64,000 nt of DNA, taken from Kordia algicida. Its GTDB lineage: Bacteria; Bacteroidota; Bacteroidia; Flavobacteriales; Flavobacteriaceae. The translations under genes were made by a program, and so were the position numbers. Location of the stretch: the NCBI RefSeq assembly GCF_051013375.1, contig NZ_CP142125.1; one strand, written 5' to 3'. Positions 1-9,900 of this stretch are shown here, piece after piece; positions within the stretch are counted from its first letter, which is position 1; the number at the start of each line of letters is the position of its first letter. The notes under the pieces were generated by a model, which ran no database searches, was not told the DNA's origin, and saw only the letters and a list, made by a program, of their open reading frames with translations.

Positions 1-2028
1 ACCAATTTTGGAGCAATTCCTATTGAAGACGATGTAAAAGTTGACGATCTTATTATGGACGACAACAACATCGATCTTACACTAGAAGAAGCAGCAACCG
101 ACACAGCAACACCACGTTTTAAGCCAACAGATCAAGTTGATTATTTAAAACTAAACGATGCGATCAACGAAATTCTAAATAAACCAGAATATGCAGAGCA
201 TTTTGAATATTATGCAGTTGGAAACACGCCTGCGGCAGAATATGACGTAATGATGGTAGAAGAAATGGGAGACTTATACATGGCAGCATTATTAATTATG
301 ATTGTCTTGTTATGGTATTTCTTCAGAAGATTCTCTGCGGTAACTTGGTCATTAACCATCGTTATCTTAAGTACCATTTGGACACTCGGAATCTCAGCGT
401 TACTCGGACTAACCATCACAGGATTCTTAATTCTTACCATATTATTAATTCTAACAGTAGGTATTGCCGATTCGGTGCATATCATGTCGGGATACTCATT
501 CTTACGAAACACTGATGTAGATCACAAAACATCACTCAAAACAATATATGGAACTGTAGGAACGGCGTTACTACTTACTGCAACGACCAACATGGTTGGT
601 ATCATTGCCTTAAACATTACACCTGTAGTACCAATTCAAACCTTTGCTATCATGTCTACTTTAGGAATCTCGTTAGCATTCCTATTCACAATTTTCCTAT
701 TACCAATACTAATGGACATTTGGAAGCCTTGGAAAAAAGCAAAAGAAGGTAAAAAATCCTTGGGTAGTAAGATAGGACGTATCTTTCCAAACTTTGCGGT
801 AATCATGCAAAAAATATTGGACAAAGTAGTTCCTGTGGTAGAAAAAAGACCAATTCCAATCCTAATCATATTTTTCGGAATCATAGCTTTCTGTATATAT
901 GGAGCAACAATGGTAACGGTAAACTCAAACATGTTAGATCAATATCCAGACGATTCTAAATTCAGAGAAAATGTAGAAATAGCCGACAACAAAATGATGG
1001 GAGCATACAGCATGGTTGTCTTCTTAGATTTAGGAAAAGAAAACGCTTTTAAAGATCCTAAAGTATTAAAATCACTAGATCAATTACAGCGTAAATTCGA
1101 AGAAAAATACGAGAAATACGTAGTAATGACTTCTTCGGTAGCAGATGTTGCCAAAGATGCTTATAAGAAACTAAACTCTGGAAAAGATGACAAATACATC
1201 ATTCCTGAAGATCCACAAGTACTTTCGCAAACCTTGTTCATGTTCAACAACGCAAGTCCGGAAGACAGAAAAAGATTGGTAGGAGACAACTATCAAAAAG
1301 CAAACATAAAAATATCATTGCACAATTATGGTTCATACGAATACAGCAAAGTATTTGAAAATATGCAAAAAGATATTGAAGAAATGGTCGCTAACTTAAA
1401 GAAAGATTACAGTGAAGCAACCGTTTCCATCACTGGAATATTTGCCTTAGCAATGCAAACCGCAGATTACCTTACCAAGAATGAAGTAAACAGTTTTGGA
1501 ATCGCATTAGTTGCCATTTGTATCATTCTTTTAATCGTTTTTGGATCTGCAAAAGTAGGTGCAGCAGCAATGTTTCCAAATTTATTGCCAGCAATTTTAA
1601 CTTTCGGATTGCTTGGTATACTTGGGATTCCGCTAGATTTTTACACAATGATGCTCGCGCCGATCATAATTGGTATATCTGTTGATGATACAGTAACGTT
1701 TATTACTCAGTATCGTCATGAAGTAATAAAAGATGGAAACATAAAAAGAGCATTGCGTTACACAATGAAAGAAGCTGGTCAAGCATTATTATTTACCTCA
1801 TTAGTCTTAGGACTTGGTTTCGGAATCATGTCTGTTGCAGCTGCCGCAGGAACATCCAACATGGGGAAATTTGGATTCATTGCAATCATTGCAGGATTAA
1901 TGTGTGACTTATTCTTTTTACCAGCTCTAATCATTGTTTTCAATCTAAATTTTGGTGTAAAAAATAAAACATCAGACGATGGGGAAACAGGAACTAATTT
2001 AAAAGAACAAATTCATGAAGCCGTTTAA
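1..2028 (+). CDS. MMPL/RND-family transporter, 5'-truncated by window edge
   Basis: The reading frame is open from base 1, so the gene starts upstream; the first in-window ATG (55) is internal. About 675 residues are visible. Two hydrophobic bundles flank a large soluble region: counting from the ATG at 55, one lies near residues 75-225 and the other near 480-640. The second bundle contains GISVDDTVTFITQYRHE, the acidic TM4-type motif typical of MMPL/RND proton-driven pumps, and the first has the matching GIADSVHIMSGY. The family moves lipids, hydrophobic metabolites or hopanoids across or out of the inner membrane. The gene overlaps the next one by 14 bases, implying translational coupling with the LolA-like protein; that pairing is common for lipid or lipoprotein export. 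A role in exporting the polyketide is inference from proximity only. Confidence 0.9.
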   Translation, partial: TNFGAIPIEDDVKVDDLIMDDNNIDLTLEEAATDTATPRFKPTDQVDYLKLNDAINEILNKPEYAEHFEYYAVGNTPAAEYDVMMVEEMGDLYMAALLIMIVLLWYFFRRFSAVTWSLTIVILSTIWTLGISALLGLTITGFLILTILLILTVGIADSVHIMSGYSFLRNTDVDHKTSLKTIYGTVGTALLLTATTNMVGIIALNITPVVPIQTFAIMSTLGISLAFLFTIFLLPILMDIWKPWKKAKEGKKSLGSKIGRIFPNFAVIMQKILDKVVPVVEKRPIPILIIFFGIIAFCIYGATMVTVNSNMLDQYPDDSKFRENVEIADNKMMGAYSMVVFLDLGKENAFKDPKVLKSLDQLQRKFEEKYEKYVVMTSSVADVAKDAYKKLNSGKDDKYIIPEDPQVLSQTLFMFNNASPEDRKRLVGDNYQKANIKISLHNYGSYEYSKVFENMQKDIEEMVANLKKDYSEATVSITGIFALAMQTADYLTKNEVNSFGIALVAICIILLIVFGSAKVGAAAMFPNLLPAILTFGLLGILGIPLDFYTMMLAPIIIGISVDDTVTFITQYRHEVIKDGNIKRALRYTMKEAGQALLFTSLVLGLGFGIMSVAAAAGTSNMGKFGFIAIIAGLMCDLFFLPALIIVFNLNFGVKNKTSDDGETGTNLKEQIHEAV

Positions 2029-2923
2029 AAAAAGTATTCAATTCATTCTAATTGTATCATCTATTTTCTTCTTTGGGAATGCACATGCGCAAAGTCCAAA
2101 AGAAATCATGGTAAAAGTAGACAGTGTTGAAAATTTCACGTACAATTCGTCTATCCGTAAATTTCAATTTACCTCGTGTAGATATGACCTTTCTAGCGGA
2201 AGACTACGTTGTAAAAACAGACCGCGACAAGTCGTAGTAGAAAACATTCACAAAGACTACATTGTAGGTCCAAAAAAGAAAGATGCCAAATCGCTTGATA
2301 TGATTATATCACCGATTGCAGACAAAGGAACCAACATGTTGGTTTGGAAAAAAGCCGATCAGGACGACAATGATTTCTGGTTGTATTTGCCAGCATTAGG
2401 AAAAGTAAAACGTATCGCATCTAGCAATGAAGGAGGCGAAACAGGAAGCGTTTTTGGAACAGAGTTTTCTATAGAAGATGTGTCGCCAAGAAAAACAAAA
2501 GATTACACATACAAACTTTTGGGCGAAAACACGCTAAACGACAGACCTGTTTGGATTATAGAATCGACACCAACAGAAACTCGTTCTAAAAAAACATACT
2601 ACAGCAAAGTAATTAGCTATGTTGATAAAGAACGTTACGTAATTCTCAAAGATGAATTGTATGATAGAGTAGGAACACTATTCAAGCAACTTATCACTAA
2701 AAAAGTAGACAGAATTGATGGTGTTTGGATTGTAACAAAATCTGCAATGATAAATCTTCGCTCACGCAGAATCACTAATTACGATGTATTATCAATCGAT
2801 TTCAATCTAGAAATTGACGATGAATTCTTTACACAAAGAGCGATGAGTGACTTTGCATACAGAGAAAAGAAAATGAACGAATATCGCAATACACTCCAGG
2901 AAGTAGATTCCAACAAAAAATAA
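2015..2923 (+). CDS. LolA-like outer-membrane lipoprotein-sorting protein
   Basis: This 302-residue protein begins with a clear Sec signal peptide: MKPFKK, a hydrophobic run, then a cleavage-like NAHA/Q at about residue 26. The mature part has the arrangement of the LolA_like family (PF17131), including the LYLPALGKVKRIA signature near residues 128-140, followed by the GSVFGTEFSIED segment. Such proteins are periplasmic beta-rich carriers that bind hydrophobic ligands and are often encoded next to MMPL pumps. The start codon lies 14 bases inside the upstream transporter gene, so the two are almost certainly co-translated. Ligand unknown; family assignment is by motif recognition, not by search. 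Confidence 0.82.
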   Translation: MKPFKKSIQFILIVSSIFFFGNAHAQSPKEIMVKVDSVENFTYNSSIRKFQFTSCRYDLSSGRLRCKNRPRQVVVENIHKDYIVGPKKKDAKSLDMIISPIADKGTNMLVWKKADQDDNDFWLYLPALGKVKRIASSNEGGETGSVFGTEFSIEDVSPRKTKDYTYKLLGENTLNDRPVWIIESTPTETRSKKTYYSKVISYVDKERYVILKDELYDRVGTLFKQLITKKVDRIDGVWIVTKSAMINLRSRRITNYDVLSIDFNLEIDDEFFTQRAMSDFAYREKKMNEYRNTLQEVDSNKK

Positions 2924-2945
2924 CGACAGCAAAAGCTTCAAAAAC

Positions 2946-2979
2946 TCTTAGCGACACGGCAAAATGTCGTGTCCTAAGA
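2946..2979. terminator. inverted repeat between LolA-like and GMC genes, possible terminator
   Basis: The arms TCTTAG-c-GACAC and GTGTCCTAAGA pair over 11 base pairs with one bulged C, around an 11-base loop. It starts 22 bases after the stop of the LolA-like gene. No U-tract follows, so a Rho-independent terminator is not certain; an RNA-processing or attenuation element is possible. The first ATG of the downstream frame (2964) falls in the loop, which argues that it is not the true start of the next gene. Confidence 0.5.
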
Positions 2980-3008
2980 ACATTTGTAGCAGTCTTAACC
3001 AATCAACC

Positions 3009-4298
3009 ATGACGCAGTCAAACTTAAAAATGCACTATGATGCCATAATTATTGGCTCAGGAACTTGCGGAGCTACTATAGCAAGAGAACTATGTAAGCA
3101 AAATAAAAAAGTATTAATTCTTGAACGAGGAGCTACACTTCCTTTAAAAGAATCATTATTAGGAATTGGCGCACTTGCTAACGAAGTTCCAGTCAGTGGA
3201 AAGCTAAAAGATATGAGAGCATTAGCTACAGGAGGAACTTCCTCACTTTACTTTGCTGTAGCAACGCCTCCACCTATTGATACGTTTAAATCACTAGGTA
3301 TTGATCTTACGAAAGAATACAAAGAAGCACTAGAAGAATTGCCTATTGACTATTTGCCTGACGAGCTTCTTGGTCCACAATCTCTTAAATTAAGAGATAG
3401 TGCAAGAGAATTGGGTTATGATTGGTATAATCAGTTAATGTTCGTCGATCAGTCAAAATGCAAATCTGGTTACACCTACGAATCAAAGTGGAAAGCAAAA
3501 GATTATGTAGATGATGCCATTAAAGATGGAGCTACTATAATCAATAAAGCTGAAGTTACTAAAGTAATAACAGACAATAAAAAGGCAATTGGTGTAGAAT
3601 ATAAACTTAAGAAGAAAACAAAATCTAAAAAATTTGAACTTTGTAAAGTATTCGGAGACAAAATAATACTTACGGCAGGCGTACTTGCTTCCCCTATAAT
3701 TTTAAGAAATAGCGGTGTAAAAAATGTAGGAGATCGTGGCTTTTATGTAGATCCTAATTTGGTGTACTTTGGATTAATTCCAGGTCTTAAATCTGAAAAA
3801 ACCTTTGTGGGAGCAATGAAAGCAGATTTAGAAGAAGATCTTGCATTAGGAGACGTTAATGTTATAAAATCATTTTATAGATTAATAATGTTGTCCTTAT
3901 TAAAGCCGAGACACTTTTTTTCGTACTCAAATAGTATAGGTATAGGAGTAAAAGTAAGTGAACCTTTAGGAGGAAAATTTCTAGATAATGGACAATTTCA
4001 AAAAGAATTCTCTAAAGATGTTTATAAAAAATTAGATAAAGGTTCAGAAGATGCTTTAAAAATCTTGAAAAATGCAGGAGCAAAGCACATCATCAAAGGT
4101 CCTATGAATGTAACAGGTATTGGAGGATTGCTTAGAATTAACGAACATATCGATAATAATCTGCAAACAGAATTTGAAAACCTATATGTATGCGATCGAT
4201 CGTTTATACCAGATACTTTTAGAGATCCACCTACACTAACGTTAGTTTGCTTAGCCAAATATTTAGCCAACCATTTATTGTCATCTAACGAGTCCTAA
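3009..4298 (+). CDS. GMC-type FAD-dependent oxidoreductase
   Basis: An FAD-binding Rossmann motif, AIIIGSGTCGATIAREL, opens the protein about 10 residues in, followed by a beta-strand ending VLILERG. The C-terminal GMC-like segment reads CDRSFIPDTFRDPPTLT, where the flavin-contacting and catalytic region of the family lies. At about 429 residues it is shorter than classic GMC alcohol oxidases (500-600), resembling the compact bacterial GMC/cholesterol-oxidase-like group. I prefer the ATG at 3009 (3030 is also possible) over 2964, because 2964 lies in a hairpin loop and would add residues unrelated to the fold. The family oxidises alcohols to aldehydes or ketones, or acts as a dehydrogenase. 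It could be a tailoring enzyme for the adjacent polyketide; this rests on location only. Confidence 0.82.
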   Translation: MTQSNLKMHYDAIIIGSGTCGATIARELCKQNKKVLILERGATLPLKESLLGIGALANEVPVSGKLKDMRALATGGTSSLYFAVATPPPIDTFKSLGIDLTKEYKEALEELPIDYLPDELLGPQSLKLRDSARELGYDWYNQLMFVDQSKCKSGYTYESKWKAKDYVDDAIKDGATIINKAEVTKVITDNKKAIGVEYKLKKKTKSKKFELCKVFGDKIILTAGVLASPIILRNSGVKNVGDRGFYVDPNLVYFGLIPGLKSEKTFVGAMKADLEEDLALGDVNVIKSFYRLIMLSLLKPRHFFSYSNSIGIGVKVSEPLGGKFLDNGQFQKEFSKDVYKKLDKGSEDALKILKNAGAKHIIKGPMNVTGIGGLLRINEHIDNNLQTEFENLYVCDRSFIPDTFRDPPTLTLVCLAKYLANHLLSSNES

Positions 4299-4451
4299 TT
4301 AAGTAACTGACAAATAAAACTCAACTATTTAATATAAAATTACCTATCTGAAAACCATCAGATATTACCAAAAATTACACCAAAACATAAGCTAACAATA
4401 GCTTACAATAAGTACAATCAAACTAATAACTAATCAAAATTACTAACAAGC
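4299..4451. other. intergenic leader with two small hairpins
   Basis: This AT-rich gap precedes the START-domain gene. It contains two perfect 7-bp inverted repeats: 4345-4364 (TATCTGA/TCAGATA, 6-base loop) and 4388-4405 (TAAGCTA/TAGCTTA, 4-base loop). Neither is followed by a T-run. I could not identify a convincing Bacteroidetes promoter (TTTG and TAnnTTTG boxes) in it. Confidence 0.4.
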
Positions 4452-5180
4452 ATGGAAAACGAAAACAAACCTGCAAAGCCAAAAAGATGGAAAAAAATAT
4501 TAAAATACATAGGAATTGGTCTTGGATCACTGATTATCGTATTATATCTCTACAATCTATACTGGGTAAACTCAGGTTCTAACGAATGGGAACTTGAAAT
4601 CGACAAAGATGGCGTACAAGTATACTCACTAAAAGTACCAGGAGATAACGTAGTAAAATTCAGAACCATCTTCAAAGGAAAATACACGCTTAGTCAATTG
4701 GCAGCTCCACACTTATTAGACCATAACTTAGAAACCTGTAAAGAATGGTTTGAAAACTGTGTAGACTGCGAAATCATTGAACCTTTTGATACCATCAGAC
4801 AATACGATGTTTCATTATGGACGTTAGATTTCCCATCGCCATTTCAACCAAGAGAGTTGCTCATCAACACATCTGTAAAGCAGGACGAAAACAAAGTGGT
4901 AACCATCGATGTTATAAGTGTGCCAAATGCAGTAGAGCATAACAAAGGAAAAATTAGAGTAGAACGTATGCACAATGTATGGCAATTTACGCCACTCGGA
5001 AACGGAATGGCACAATGTCAGCTTACGCAAGATATTTCTCTCGGAGGATTTTTCCCTTCATTCCTAATGAATATGGCAGGAAAAGACGCCAACTATGATT
5101 TCATGAAAAATGAATTGCCAAAATTCTTAGAAAAAGAAAAGTATAAAAATGCAAAGTTCCCTTTCATAGAAGAACTATAA
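4452..5180 (+). CDS. membrane-anchored START-domain lipid-binding protein
   Basis: This is a 242-residue protein. A basic N-terminus (KPKRWKKILKY) is followed by one transmembrane helix at about residues 18-40, with no signal cleavage site. The rest resembles a START (StAR-related lipid transfer) fold: WELEIDKDGVQVYSLKVPG at the start, a central segment with WTLDFPSPFQPRELL, and a C-terminal helix rich in Lys and Phe. START domains bind hydrophobic ligands in a deep cavity. Placed with an MMPL pump and a LolA-like carrier, it could hand a lipid or polyketide to the envelope; that is inference. The domain call is by pattern and moderately certain. Confidence 0.75.
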   Translation: MENENKPAKPKRWKKILKYIGIGLGSLIIVLYLYNLYWVNSGSNEWELEIDKDGVQVYSLKVPGDNVVKFRTIFKGKYTLSQLAAPHLLDHNLETCKEWFENCVDCEIIEPFDTIRQYDVSLWTLDFPSPFQPRELLINTSVKQDENKVVTIDVISVPNAVEHNKGKIRVERMHNVWQFTPLGNGMAQCQLTQDISLGGFFPSFLMNMAGKDANYDFMKNELPKFLEKEKYKNAKFPFIEEL

Positions 5181-5196
5181 GCAACCAATTAATATC

Positions 5197-5226
5197 AGGA
5201 TATCACTTTGCCATGAGTGATATCCT
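5197..5226. promoter_or_regulatory. perfect 11-bp hairpin upstream of the PKS
   Basis: The arms AGGATATCACT and AGTGATATCCT are exact reverse complements around an 8-base loop. The hairpin begins 17 bases after the START-gene stop codon. It is not GC-rich and has no trailing T-run. It may be a terminator for the upstream genes, or an operator or mRNA-stability element for the PKS operon. Confidence 0.5.
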
Positions 5227-5228
5227 AC

Positions 5229-5294
5229 TTCAAGCTTTACAATGTCCCGCAAACCCTCAAAAAGTATATTGATTCTTAGTATACAAAGCTTGAA
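5229..5294. repeat. 10-bp inverted repeat with 46-base spacer
   Basis: TTCAAGCTTT at 5229-5238 is the exact reverse complement of AAAGCTTGAA at 5285-5294. It sits directly after the 5197-5226 hairpin. Spaced palindromic half-sites of this kind can be operator pairs, but function is unknown. Confidence 0.4.
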
Positions 5295-5496
5295 ATCAAC
5301 AATCACATAATTTTTTACTTAGCAATAGCTAGCCAGCTTCAAGAAGCCTTGTCATGCATACAATGTATGTACAATGAAAACTTCTAGAAAGGCTATTCCT
5401 ATTCATATTTCTAATAAAAGGTACCAAATATGTGCCTTCCATAAACAATGGTAAAACATATTAAAAAACAACAACCAAAAACCAATAACAGAAGTA

Positions 5497-6975
5497 ATGA
5501 TTAGTGAAAAATATTTAAATGATTTGCGCTCAGCAATAACAGAAATATTTAATCAATCTTTAAATCAACAGCCACAAATTATCGTGAATTTGGGATGTAA
5601 AGATGGTACAGTATTGCGTGAAATCTACCAAACGATTTCAGGTAGCACTTTGCGTGGAAAATACCTAAAAGAACATCCTGTACAATGCTATGCGGTTGAT
5701 GCTTCTCAAGAAAATCTAGACAATCTTGCGCTAGACAATAAAAACATACAAACGTTTTTGGGAGACATTCAAACCAGTAACGGACTAAAAAAGGCATTAA
5801 AAAACATTGGAATTTCTTCCGATAAAAAAATACTATACCTACACACGGTAACTCCAACTGCCAATTGGCAAGCATATCTTCAAGTCTATGCCGATCATTT
5901 ACAAAACAATCAACTTCTATTCACAAGCGAACATGTCGTAGCAGAAACACAAGCTTCATTAGATAAAAACCAAATCACTACAGAAAAATTTATAACACTA
6001 GCTGCGAATATTGGACTCTTTACAGAAAAACTATCCAAAAGATATCCTGATTCAAAAACCAACAAAGAAGTTGCACTACACAACATCACAAAAAGAGCTT
6101 ACAGCATTCGCAACGCTTCTCTAAAAGACTTACAAACATTAGATACGCTAGAAGAACTTTGCTGGCAATCGCACATACGTTCATCCAAAGAAGCAATTCA
6201 ACAAAGAATAAAAACCTTTCCACAAGGACAATTCGTACTTGAAAAAAATGGAGAAGTTGTCGGCGTCATCTACAGTCAAGCCATTAACGACAAAGCACAG
6301 CTTGAAAAGGCAACAATGGACAATGTGCACAAACTGCACAATGCTAATGGAAACGTAATGCAATTACTCGCGGTAAACATTCATCCGAGTGTACAGCTTT
6401 TCAATTACGGCGATCAATTGCTAGAATTCATGCTACAACGTTGCAGTCTTATAAATAAAGTAACAGAAATTGTAGCAGTTTCCATCTGTAAAAACTACGA
6501 CAAAAATGGCGAATATTCCTTTGAAGAATACCTAAATCTACAAGGTGAAAAGCAAGATCCAATCATGGCATTTCACCACAATCACGGTGCAAACATTGTA
6601 AAAGGTTTGGCAAACTATCGTGAGCGAGACACTGCAAACGAAGGTTTTGGCGTATTAGTACACTATACTAATTTAGATGAAAGAATAAACACAAACAAAG
6701 CATTTGTCGCTTCTCCAGAAACGATAAGCAAAAACACTTCGAGCGAGTTTACAAAAAAAGAAACTACCCAAAAATTCATCACGGAAACCATCGCAAATCT
6801 GCTCAATATTAATACAGAAACTGTCGATGAAGAGCAACCACTCATGGAAATGGGTTTAAACTCTGTTGATCTGCAAATGCTGCAACGTCAAATAGAGAAA
6901 AAAATAAATCAACAACTCGAAGCTGGTTTCTTCTTTGAGTACAACACAGTTCTAAAAGTAGCAGAAAAAATACAA
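5497..6975 (+). other. PKS loading module: MT-like region, GNAT, ACP
   Basis: Residues 25-190 resemble a SAM methyltransferase fold, with VNLGCKDGT at 29-37, but look shortened and lack later motifs. Residues 199-395 look like a GNAT domain, starting YSIRNASLKDL and containing the FVLEKNGEVVGVIYSQ strand pair. The ACP attachment serine is Ser456 in EMGLNSVD. GNAT loading domains in PKSs (CurA, GphF and AprA types) decarboxylate malonyl-type units and load the acyl group on the ACP. An acetyl starter is the simplest prediction. If the MT-like part is active, a methylated starter (propionyl or isobutyryl) is possible; this is unresolved. Confidence 0.75.
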
Positions 6976-9900
6976 GCAGATTTTACAATAAACAACACTG
7001 AAAAACCTACAGAAACAACCAATACAGCAAAAGCTAACGTAAAAAATAATGTTTCTGACACAGACATTGCCATCATAGGAATCTCTTGTAAACTTCCGGG
7101 TAATATCACTTCCGTAGATGCGTTATGGGAAGCATTAACCGAAGAAAAAAGCCTCATCAGTTCGTATCCGAAAGAACGCGGAAACTGGGCAAATAGCGAA
7201 GAATTTAAAGGAATCGATCAAGGTGGATTCATGCAAAATGCTGCTGCCTTTGATGCTTCATTCTTTCGTATATCACCAAAAGAAGCACAAATAACCGATC
7301 CGCAACAACGCATTCTCCTAGAATTGGCGTGGGCATGTTTGGAAGACGCAGGAATTCCAGCAAAAAAACTCATTGGTTCCAACACAGGTGTTTTTGTTGG
7401 TGCAAGCAACGCAGACTACAGTCGTAAAGTACAAGATGCAAAACTAGCCATAGAAGCGCATCATGCAGTTGGAAGTTCGTTGGCAATCTTAGCAAATAGA
7501 CTTTCCTATTACTTCGATCTTTCAGGACCAAGTTTATTAGTAGACACCGCGTGTTCATCGTCATTAGTGGCAATACACTCAGCAGTGCAATCACTACACT
7601 CAGGCGAATGTGACAGCGCAATAGTTGGTGGTGTAAACTTCATTTGTCATCCAGACTTATCCATTGCGTATCACAAAGCAGGCATGTTATCGCCAGAAGC
7701 AAAATGTAAAGTATTTGACAGCAAAGCAAACGGATATGTACGTGGAGAAGGCACAGTAGTTATGCTACTAAAACCACTTAAAAAAGCCATTGAAGACAAA
7801 AATCAAATTCATGGTGTTATCAAAGGAAGCGCAATCAATCACGGTGGACTTGCCGCAGGATTAACCGTGCCAAATCCAAAAAAGCAAAGTGAATTATTAG
7901 TCAACGCTTGGAAAAATGCAAACATTTCTACTTCCGATTTATCATACATCGAAGCACACGGAACAGGAACCTCATTAGGCGATCCAATAGAAGTACAAGG
8001 CATCAAAAATGCACTTACAACACATAGCGATTCCAAAACATTAGAAAAATGTACCATAGGTTCCATAAAAAGTAACGTAGGACACTTAGAATCAGCCGCA
8101 GGAATGACAGGAATGCTCAAAGTAATTTTGGCAATGAAACACAAACAATTGCCAGCGAGTATTCACTTTTCCACGCTCAATCCTAAAATAAATCTCAACG
8201 ATTCTCCAATACAAATACAAAACACCTTAACATCATGGCAATCTGAAAAACCATTATTAGCTGGTGTAAGTAGTTTTGGTTCTGGCGGAACAAACGGACA
8301 TGTCGTTTTGGAGGAATTTCAACAAAAAACCAAACAAAATCATTCCACAAATAATGAAAGCCTATTCGTACTATCCGCGAAAAATGAAGATCGTTTAATC
8401 GCTTACGCGGAAAAAATCATTCGTTGGATTGATACTTCTTCGGAAACATTCAACTTCAACGACGCAATATACAGTTGGCAAGTTGGACGAACTGCCATGA
8501 AAAAACGCTTGGCAATTCAGGCGACAAACTTTCAAGACTTAAAAGAAAAACTATCACAATGGATTGCAGGAAAAACTGTAGAAACAACTTGGAGCAGTTC
8601 AAACGCAGCAACGAACTACACTGAAGAAATCATTGCAAAAGCAATCTCAGAAAAAAACATTTCACTTCTAGGTCAAATCTGGACTACTGGAGCAACCATC
8701 AATTGGGAAGCATATTACGCAAACCAAAACGATCTAGCATTTGTTAGTTTACCAACCTATCCGTTTGCAAAAGATCACTATTGGATTCAGGAAACTGAAA
8801 CAATCACAGAAACAAAGCAACCAACAAAAACTACGAATTCTAAGCTTTATGCTACGCCAACATGGAAAGCAATTCCGATTGAAAACATAGCGGAATCAAA
8901 CTCAAAAGAAGTTACCGAAACACACATACTTCTTTGTGGATTTTCAACATTACTAAGTAAAAAACTATCGCAGGAATTGCCTGAAACAACGATTTCAACA
9001 ATCAATTCCAAAAAGAAAAAAATAGCAAAAACATATACTGAAATTGCTGTTGAATGTTTTGAGGAAATACAACAGATAGTTCGTGAAAAATCAAACAAAA
9101 AAATAGATCTCTGGATTGTGGTTCCAGCGCTCACAACACACACAACTTGGCTCGGACTTTCAGGAATGTTACAAACGCTTCACGCGGAATATCCTTCCGT
9201 TAGCGGACAAGTACTTGCGGTAAATCCAAAAATAAAAACTCCAGAATTAACGCAAAAACTTCTTGAAAACCAATCAGTAACAACAGAACTTACTGTAAAA
9301 TACGATGCAAACGAACGCAAAGTAATACGTTGGGAAGCAATTCAAGAAAGTTCAAACGAGCAAACAACTGTCTTTAAAGACGAAGGTGTATACATTTTAA
9401 CTGGCGGACTTGGCGGATTGGGAACAATCTTCATCAAAGAAATCGGAAAGCAAACCAAAAATGCTACAATAATAATTACGGGAAGGTCTGAATTAACAGC
9501 AGATAAGCAAGAAAAAATCAAGCAACTTGCAACAATCTCCAAAAACATACACTATCATAAAGTTACATTAACATCAAATGATGAAGTGAAAACCTTTATA
9601 AATTCCATCAAAGAAAAGCATGGAAATATAAACGGAATCATTCACTGTGCAGGTATGGTGAAAGACAATTTCATCATCAAAAAAACAGCTTCAGAATTTG
9701 AAGAAGTATTGCAACCAAAAGTAGCAGGAACGATACATTTAGACGAAGCAACGAAAAACGAAAACCTCGATTTCTTCGTATTATTTTCGTCTATATTTAG
9801 TGTCGTTGGCAATGTCGGTCAAGCTGATTACGCTACGGCGAATGGTTTCATGGATCAATTTGCAGCCTACCGAAACACATTACTTGCGCAAAAAGAACGA

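Larger units (their letters stand above)
5181..5496. other. 316-bp intergenic region upstream of the PKS operon
   Basis: This is the longest non-coding gap before the giant PKS gene and the likely site of its promoter and control elements. It holds a perfect 11-bp hairpin (5197-5226) and a second perfect 10-bp inverted repeat with distant arms (5229-5238 and 5285-5294). There is also a short near-palindrome around CATACAATGTATG in the 5350s-5370s. No clear -33 TTTG / -7 TAnnTTTG pair was found, so I do not place a promoter. Confidence 0.5.

Noticed and set aside
5208..5240. Possible Bacteroidetes promoter starting at TTTG near 5207
   Set aside because: No TAnnTTTG box occurs at the expected 19-21 base spacing, so a promoter could not be supported.
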